A DNA stretch of 26,480 bases from Betaproteobacteria bacterium. GTDB lineage: Bacteria > Pseudomonadota > Gammaproteobacteria > Burkholderiales > SG8-39. Shown piece by piece: positions 21,135-26,480 of this stretch; position 1 is the stretch's first letter; the number at the start of each line of letters is the position of its first letter. A program made the position numbers and the translations under genes. The stretch covers positions 1 through 26,480 of the forward strand of contig VBCJ01000294.1 in assembly GCA_005884335.1 (NCBI GenBank), given 5' to 3'. The notes under the pieces were generated by a model. The model did no database searches. It worked only from the letters and a program-made list of their open reading frames with translations, and was not told the origin of the DNA.

Positions 21135-22400
21135 TCAGTTGGCTTTTGGATAGACTGTGACTTCGGGAATCGGCACGACAAACTTGCCTCCCCATGCTCG
21201 TATGCCGGACATCTGGGCCATGATCTCATCCTTGAAATTCCAGGGCAAGATCATCAGATAGTCGGGTTTGGTTTCCTTGATCCTGTCGGGGTGAAAGATG
21301 GGAATATGCGTTCCCGGCAGAAACTTGCCCTGCTTGTAGGGATTGCGGTCCACCGTGTAATCGATGAAATCTGTGCGGATGCCGCAGTAATTCAGCAGCG
21401 TGTTACCTTTGCCCGGCGCCCCGTATCCGACGACCGACTTGCCTTCTCGCCTGACCCCAATCAAGAATTCCAGAAGCTTCCGCTTGGTCTCCTTTACCTG
21501 CTCTCCAAAATTGCGATATGTTTCGATTCGTCCAAACCCGGCCTCAAGTTCTCTTTGCCGCATTTCGACAACGCGATCGCCGATCGGCCTCGCGTTGTCC
21601 TCGTCGTGTCGCCCGTAGATTCTCAGAGACCCGCCGTGCGTTGACAGCTCCTCGACGTCGAACAGGGTGAGGCCATGGCGGGCAAAGATTTTCTCGGTGG
21701 CGATAAATGAAAAATACGAGAAATGCTCGTGATAAATCGTATCGAACTGATTTTCGTTCATGAGCCGCATGAGGTGCGGGAACTCCATCGTGACCACGCC
21801 GTTCGGCTTGAGCATGGCTTTCATGCCCCCGACAAAATCATTGAGGTCAGGAACCTGTGCCAACACATTGTTACCAATCAAGAGATCAACCTGTCTATAT
21901 TGCGCAGCAAGCTCCTTGGCCGTCTTGCGGCCAAAGAACTTGACGACTGTCGGGACCCCAATTTTCTCCGCGACCGCCGCAACGTTGGCTGCGGGCTCAA
22001 CACCTAGGGCCTTGATCTTTTTCTGGACGAAATACTGGAGAAGATAACCGTCGTTGCTCCCCAGTTCCATGACCGTGCTCCGATGGTCTAGATCCAACCG
22101 GCTGACGATCATGTCAGCGTACCGTTTTGCATGCTCCAACCAGCTATCGGAGTAGGACGAAAAATAGGCGTACTCGCCGAAGATCTCCTCGGGACTAACG
22201 TATTGCTCCAACTGAGCGAGAAAACAATTGTCACAAACGTACACATGGAGGGGATAGAACGCCTCCATCTGATTCGCTTTTTCGGGACTTACGTAGTTCT
22301 CGCAAAGCGGTGACATGCCGAGATCCACGAGCAAATGCTGCAGCTTAGCCCCGCAGAACCGACACCCTGCTTGCGCAAGGACAGAATCCTGTCTTTGCAT
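21135..22400 (-). CDS. Sugar C-methyltransferase (NovU/TylC3-type SAM-dependent methyltransferase)
   Basis: The 421-residue product has the three-domain layout of nucleotide-sugar C-methyltransferases. An N-terminal zinc-binding domain has Cys13, Cys16, Cys56 and Cys59 (CRFC, CDNC). A Rossmann SAM domain carries ELGSNDGYLL (112-121) and ends YHEHFSYFSF, and a C-terminal domain contains GYGAPGKGNTLLNYC. Enzymes of this type add the branch methyl group to keto-sugars of O-antigens or glycosides. The start at 22400 has GAAGG upstream and fits the family better than the extension to 22472. It heads a minus-strand operon with the epimerase remnant, DUF4910 and SDR genes, and shows the block's lower GC content. 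The 203-bp gap upstream holds no clear promoter or terminator. Confidence 0.9.
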   Translation of the reverse strand: MQRQDSVLAQAGCRFCGAKLQHLLVDLGMSPLCENYVSPEKANQMEAFYPLHVYVCDNCFLAQLEQYVSPEEIFGEYAYFSSYSDSWLEHAKRYADMIVSRLDLDHRSTVMELGSNDGYLLQYFVQKKIKALGVEPAANVAAVAEKIGVPTVVKFFGRKTAKELAAQYRQVDLLIGNNVLAQVPDLNDFVGGMKAMLKPNGVVTMEFPHLMRLMNENQFDTIYHEHFSYFSFIATEKIFARHGLTLFDVEELSTHGGSLRIYGRHDEDNARPIGDRVVEMRQRELEAGFGRIETYRNFGEQVKETKRKLLEFLIGVRREGKSVVGYGAPGKGNTLLNYCGIRTDFIDYTVDRNPYKQGKFLPGTHIPIFHPDRIKETKPDYLMILPWNFKDEIMAQMSGIRAWGGKFVVPIPEVTVYPKAN

Positions 22401-22603
22401 AAAATGGCCTTCGCAGCCTGGGATCTTCCCCCGATTTAGTTGACACCGGGCTGGTTTCTCATACTCCCCCAAAGGTTTTCGTGAATGCTTTCAACCGCCT
22501 TACTGGAGGTTTACATTTGGCTTACTAAAATCGGTGTGGATTCGCCGCCCACAGGAGCACAGTTCCTGATCTGACCGATTCTTGTACCGAGCCCGACATT
22601 GAG

Positions 22604-23575
22604 TCACTCCGGCTTGATATTCGCCCGTTGCACCACCTGGGTCCACTGCCTGATTTCCTTCTTGACCAGAGCATCCAGGGTCTCGGGTGTGCCACCGGCG
22701 AGCGTTACGTCGATCTTGGCCGCCGCCGCCTTCACGTCCTGAAGCGCCAGCACCTTGTTGACCTCGCCATTGAACTTGCTGATCACAGCCGGCGGCGTTT
22801 TGGCGGGAACCATCACGCCGGTCCAGGCTTCGACGATCATGTTGGGGAAACCCGATTCGACAATTGTGGGTACGTCCGGCAACACCTGTGTTCGTTGCGG
22901 GCTCATCACGGCAAGCATGCGTACCCTGCCACTTTGCAAGAGCGGCACGGCCGTCTGAAACACCATCATGCTGACCTGCACATGGCCCGCAATGAGGTCG
23001 TTGATCACGCCCGTCGTGCCTTTGTAGGGGACATGAACCATCTTGGTGCCGGCCTCGTGCTGGAGCAGTTCCATGGACAGATGAAACACGCTGCCCGTGC
23101 CCGCCGACGCATAGTTGAGATCGCCCGGCCGCGCTTTGGCCTGGACGATCAACTCTTTCACCGTGCTGGCCGGAAAGTGGTTGGAGACCACCAGGCTCAA
23201 CGGGCTCGTTCCCAGCAGCATGACCGGGGCGAAACTTTTATCAGGATCGTAAGGCAGTTTCGGGTTCATCGCCGCCAGCGTGCCGAAGGCGGTCGAGGTG
23301 AAAAGGTAGGTGTAGCCGTCGGGGCTGGCTTTTGCGACGGAGTCGATGCCGATGATGCCCGCCGCGCCCGGCTTGTTTTCCACCACGACCGGCACGCCCC
23401 AGCGCTGCGATAGGTGCGGTTGCACCAGCCGCGCCAGCGAATCCGCCGCAGTGCCCGGGGTGAACGGCACCACGAACAGGACGGAACGCGACGGATAGTC
23501 CTGCGCCCGGCTAGACACCGGAAACGCGGCGGCACACAGCAAAGCCGTTCCAGCAATCAGCTTGGCCGGTTTCAT
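22604..23575 (-). CDS. Tripartite tricarboxylate transporter substrate-binding protein (Bug/TctC family)
   Basis: The 323-residue periplasmic binding protein has a signal peptide (1-24, ending SSRAQ), then YPSRSVLFVVPFTPGTAAD, VVENKPGAAGIIG, YASAGTGSVFHLSMELL, VPYKGTTGVINDLIAGHVQV and DVPTIVESGFPNM, the classical Bug order. These proteins bind carboxylates, aromatic acids or other small anions. GGAGG lies just before the ATG. The upstream reading is open in the same frame through the damaged Rieske gene, but the signal peptide and ribosome site fix the start here. No TctA or TctB membrane gene is present, which is usual for Bug paralogues in Burkholderiales. Its neighbours suggest an aromatic or carboxylic-acid ligand. 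Confidence 0.92.
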   Translation of the reverse strand: MKPAKLIAGTALLCAAAFPVSSRAQDYPSRSVLFVVPFTPGTAADSLARLVQPHLSQRWGVPVVVENKPGAAGIIGIDSVAKASPDGYTYLFTSTAFGTLAAMNPKLPYDPDKSFAPVMLLGTSPLSLVVSNHFPASTVKELIVQAKARPGDLNYASAGTGSVFHLSMELLQHEAGTKMVHVPYKGTTGVINDLIAGHVQVSMMVFQTAVPLLQSGRVRMLAVMSPQRTQVLPDVPTIVESGFPNMIVEAWTGVMVPAKTPPAVISKFNGEVNKVLALQDVKAAAAKIDVTLAGGTPETLDALVKKEIRQWTQVVQRANIKPE

Positions 23576-23619
23576 GGACCCTCCGCGATATATCGGGAAA
23601 CGAATGTCGATCGACAGCC

Positions 23620-24643
23620 TCAGACCGCGACGTGGGGCGCGCCTTCCCGGTACTTCACCGCATCCAAGGCATGCTCCTCGAAATCGGCTTCCACGGGAAT
23701 GACGAAGGAGGCCGAGCGCACGAGCTGGGCCTCCGGGCTCAGCCCCGGGGCCTTGCCGCCCTCCTGGACTTCCTTCCCGGCTTTTAGCAGCCGCTGGCGC
23801 GCGATGATGATGGCGCGGTCGGTGGACCGGAGGTGCTCCTTGGTCTTTGGGTATGGGGTGAGTGGGATGAAACGTCATTGACCACGCCATGCAATTTTCG
23901 TCGTCCATGGGCACCCACGCATGGCCGTTGAGCGCGTTGCCGGCGTAGGGAGGAATGAGGGTGTACCACGGCATGATCCACTGCGTGATCCGCCAGTAAT
24001 AGTTGCCGGGATCCGCATCGCGCCGCGCGCCGATGATCAGGCCGCCGGCGGAGTCGAGGATGTGGAAGGTGGTCTTCGTGGATTTTGCGAACTTCGCGCC
24101 CGCGGTGTTCCGATGGAATGGGTCGGTGGCCAAATCCCCGCGGTGCAGGAACGAAACGTGGCTGGAATCGATGCCGCCCTCGATCGCCTGCAGGTAGTTG
24201 CTCTCCTGCCACCGTTTGGTGGTGACGCGATGCGATGGGGGCAGATGCAGCCACTCGAAGTTCGGCAACGGTGGCTTTTGCGCCGGCGGGCCCATGTAGG
24301 TCCAGGTGACGCCGCCCAGCTCCACGCACGGGTAAGCCTTGAGCTTGATGCGCTGGCGTATGCGGCTTTCTTCCGGCTCGGAGGGCAGGTCCACGCACTG
24401 GCCGTTCACGTCGTACTTCCACCCGTGGTACGCGCAGCGCAGCCCGCACTCCTCGTTGCGGCCGAACCAGAGCGACACGCCGCGATGGGCGCAGAACTCG
24501 TCGATGACGCCGATGCGCCCTTCGCTGTCGCGGAACGCGACCAGCTTCTCTCCCAGCAGTTTCACGCGAACCGGGGGGCAGTCGCGCTCCGGCAACTCCG
24601 AGTCGAGCAACGCGGGTATCCAATAGCGCCGGTCGAGCTTGCC
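23620..24643 (-). pseudogene. Rieske-type ring-hydroxylating oxygenase, 5'-truncated, internally deleted and frameshifted
   Basis: The first part (24643 to about 23850) matches phthalate-4,5-dioxygenase-like oxygenases from RRYWIPALLDSELPERDCPP onward. It has Rieske ligands CAH and CAYH (2Fe-2S) and the mononuclear-iron motif DSSHVSFLH (Asp, His, His). The usual first 20-25 residues, including the start codon, are missing, and the reading is continuous with the MmgE/PrpD gene. After MTFHPTHPIP, a segment of about 85-90 residues expected in the family is absent; the sequence resumes in another frame as TKEHLRSTDRAIIIARQRLL and runs to PHVAV and a TGA at 23620-23622. The lost segment probably carries the third iron ligand, so the product should be inactive. 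A misassembly would look the same. Confidence 0.75.
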
Positions 24644-26092
24644 GCTGAATGCGAGAAGCTTGGTCAGCTCGCGCGTGCTCCTGACCTTGTCGAGGGACCA
24701 CAGGAGCTCCGTCAGCCTGGCTGCGCGCTGCGCGCCGGCGACCGGCTCGACGTTCTCGCGCAGCTTCTCATTGAGATCCGCGTCGGTAAAGGGATTCTTG
24801 TGGTGCCCGGGGAACGGCCGCGCATCGCCATGCACGACTGCGCCGTCGTTGAGCTCGATCTCGACGCGCGACAAATAGCCCATCTCCACGCGCTTGTGCT
24901 TGCCCATGGCGTGCGAGCCCAGCTCCAGCGCAGGCGCGCAAATGACCTTCTTGATGAACGCCTGGCGCTCCGGGTTGAGAACCACATTCGGCGTGAAGCT
25001 CGCCACCCCGATGGTACCGTCCAGGACCGCGGCCGCGACGATATAGGGCAACGAATGATCGGCGGTCTCGCGCGAGATGGGATTCCACGGATCCTGGCGT
25101 ATCTTGACCAGGTGATCGTAGGCGCCCTCCTCGGCGAACACGCGCACCTGCCTGATCGTGGAAAGATCCTTGATCCGGGATCGAGCCTGAATAGCGGCTT
25201 GTACCGCGCTCTGCGCCACGGAGCCGACCGGCCAGCGCTTCATGAAGGCGTCGTTCACCCGGGTCAGCGGAAGCTTCGGGTTCAGACGCTCGCGCAGCAC
25301 GGGAACCGGGTCGTCTTTCATGTTCATTTTTTGGATGAAGCCGCACCTCCCGACGAACGGCCTGACAGCCGCCTCGACCCCCACCTGCGCCAGCAGGCAG
25401 GCTTGGAGTGCGTTCCTCGCGGCATCGCTGCCGTTGAAGCGCTTCCACATGGAGAGGTCGCCGCGCTCGTTGAGCTCGCCTGATTCGATCTCGTCACTGG
25501 CGAAATGAGGAATCACGGTCATGCCCATGGCTTCACGCGTCTGGTCGGCATTCAAATTCAGCAATCTTGCGATGGCGGCGGTCGCGCCGAGGGCGGACAG
25601 ATTCGTGTAGTCCCAGCCGCCCGGCGCGGTCGAGAACGCATCGAACGCGGCCCCCACCATTTCGTACCCGATGGCCACCGCCGAGAGCAGTTTTTTCCCC
25701 GGGGCATTCGTCCATTCGGCGGCGGCGATCACGCCGGAAAGGATATCGCTCGAATGACCGCTGTTGCGCCGCCCCACGAAAAAGTCGTTGTAGTCGTGGC
25801 ATCTCAGGAGCACCCCGTTCGTTAACGCGGCCAGCTCGGGCGCCGCGCGCTTTTGCGTGCCCCAGATCACGCAGCTTTTGCTGTTCGCCGGGAAGCGGTA
25901 GGCGTGTTTCCGCGCGTTCTGTGCGGCCGGGTGCCGCAGCGCGGCTACTGCGACGGCTATCGAATCGATGAGGGCGGCTTTGGCGGAACGCTCGGCGCGC
26001 TCGTCGAGCTTGTCGGAGACGTTCACCACATAATGGCCGATCAGCTCGCCGATTTCGTCGCGGTATTGCTGCTGATTGGGGTTGGCCGTCAC
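24644..26092 (-). CDS. MmgE/PrpD-family protein, frame running into the Rieske remnant
   Basis: The ~483-residue MmgE/PrpD region belongs to the fold of 2-methylcitrate dehydratase and cis-aconitate decarboxylase; members in catabolic clusters dehydrate or isomerise small acids. It starts at GTG (26090-26092), overlapping the aldolase stop as GTGA. Family features include AKAALIDSIAVAVAAL, NGVLLRCHDYNDFF (active-site His-Asp region), HSSDILSGVIAAAEW, FNGSDAARNALQACLLA and TADHSLPYIVAAAVLDG. The domain looks complete up to STRELTKLLAF, where the native stop would be expected; instead the frame continues into the Rieske sequence at about 24643. The start upstream at 26287 is rejected as it overlaps the aldolase. 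Confidence 0.85.
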
Positions 26093-26480
26093 GCATAACC
26101 TTTCTGCGAGGCTTGCTTGACCGCGGGATCTTTCCCCAGGATGGCCGCAACCTCCCTCCCCACCGCGGCCGGGAGCAGCGATGAATCTTTCGTGAAAGTG
26201 ACGAAACGGAAACCGCGATCGGCCTGCTTGCGGGCCGCCTTGCCGTTGCCGCATTGAATCCCCGGCACGATGCCATGCTTCTTGCATGCGGCGAGGATGC
26301 GCTCGACCGCCGCCACGTGTTCCGGCTCCTCCTTGTCGAGATCGGGCTGCAATCCGAGCCCGAGCGCGAGATCGGCCGGGCCGACGTAGATTCCATCCAG
26401 GCCGGGCGTGCCGGCGATTTCATCGATCTTCTCTACCGCCTCGCGGGTCTCGACCATGACGAAGCACAGGACGCTGTCCC
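26089..26480 (-). CDS. HpcH/HpaI-type aldolase, C-terminal part (runs off window)
   Basis: The last ~129 codons of a class II pyruvate-type aldolase (2,4-dihydroxyhept-2-ene-1,7-dioate or 2-keto-3-deoxy-glucarate aldolase family) are present. FVMVETREAVEKIDEIAG contains the metal-binding Glu region and DGIYVGPADLALGLGL is the family's signature loop. ERILAACKKHGIVPGI and GFRFVTFTKDSSLL follow as expected. The open frame continues past the window edge, so the Met at 26457 is internal and not the start. It is the first visible gene of the catabolic block and is coupled to the MmgE/PrpD gene through GTGA. The exact substrate cannot be told. Confidence 0.88.
   Translation of the reverse strand, partial: DSVLCFVMVETREAVEKIDEIAGTPGLDGIYVGPADLALGLGLQPDLDKEEPEHVAAVERILAACKKHGIVPGIQCGNGKAARKQADRGFRFVTFTKDSSLLPAAVGREVAAILGKDPAVKQASQKGYA

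Noticed and set aside
22604..26287. One continuous 1227-codon reading frame taken as a single giant protein
   Set aside because: It merges an out-of-frame start inside the aldolase, the MmgE/PrpD gene, a damaged Rieske gene, out-of-frame Rieske C-terminal DNA and a secreted binding protein with its own signal peptide and ribosome site.

Overview
The window looks like chromosomal DNA of a high-GC betaproteobacterium (probably Burkholderiales-like). This rests on the gene order ndk-rlmN-pilW-rodZ-ispG, the block alkA-accA-tilS, the Bug/TctC and TAXI solute-binding proteins, and overall codon use. No rRNA, CRISPR array, transposase, integrase or phage gene was seen.

Layout. Bases 1-3501 (minus) hold a tight housekeeping operon: ndk, rlmN, pilW, rodZ and the 5' part of ispG. 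The 368-bp divergent gap that follows carries the ndk promoter on one strand. On the other strand it carries a strong intrinsic terminator with no gene upstream, so it may hold a structured RNA or attenuator ahead of a TctD/TctE-type two-component system (3870-5946, plus). Bases 5918-9929 (minus) hold tilS, accA, an AlkA-type glycosylase and a DUF6352-type protein that seems to start at ATT. A second divergent gap (9930-10279) has a promoter, a 36-codon small ORF and a long hairpin ahead of an MFS exporter (10280-11596). An HNH-domain protein converges on it.

The most unusual region is 12338-16440 (minus). An EutA-like reactivase/ATPase with histidine-rich ends is followed by three consecutive cupin genes containing four related cupin domains, and there is no ethanolamine ammonia-lyase nearby. 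It lies just behind tRNA-Arg(ACG), which has its own promoter and terminator. On the other side of the tRNA, a membrane-anchored double zinc-ribbon protein is translationally coupled to a TAXI-type binding protein. The two share a short Cys-flanked motif (three copies in total).

Bases 18769-26480 (minus) are accessory. A lower-GC nucleotide-sugar/polysaccharide-type block (C-methyltransferase, remains of an NAD-dependent epimerase, DUF4910 protein, SDR) is followed upstream by a catabolic block (HpcH/HpaI aldolase, MmgE/PrpD protein, Rieske oxygenase, TctC-type binding protein). Internal deletions have damaged the epimerase and the Rieske gene, and the MmgE/PrpD frame now runs directly into the Rieske frame. 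Nearby housekeeping genes are intact, so local gene decay is a better explanation than general sequencing error, but read-level checking would settle it.
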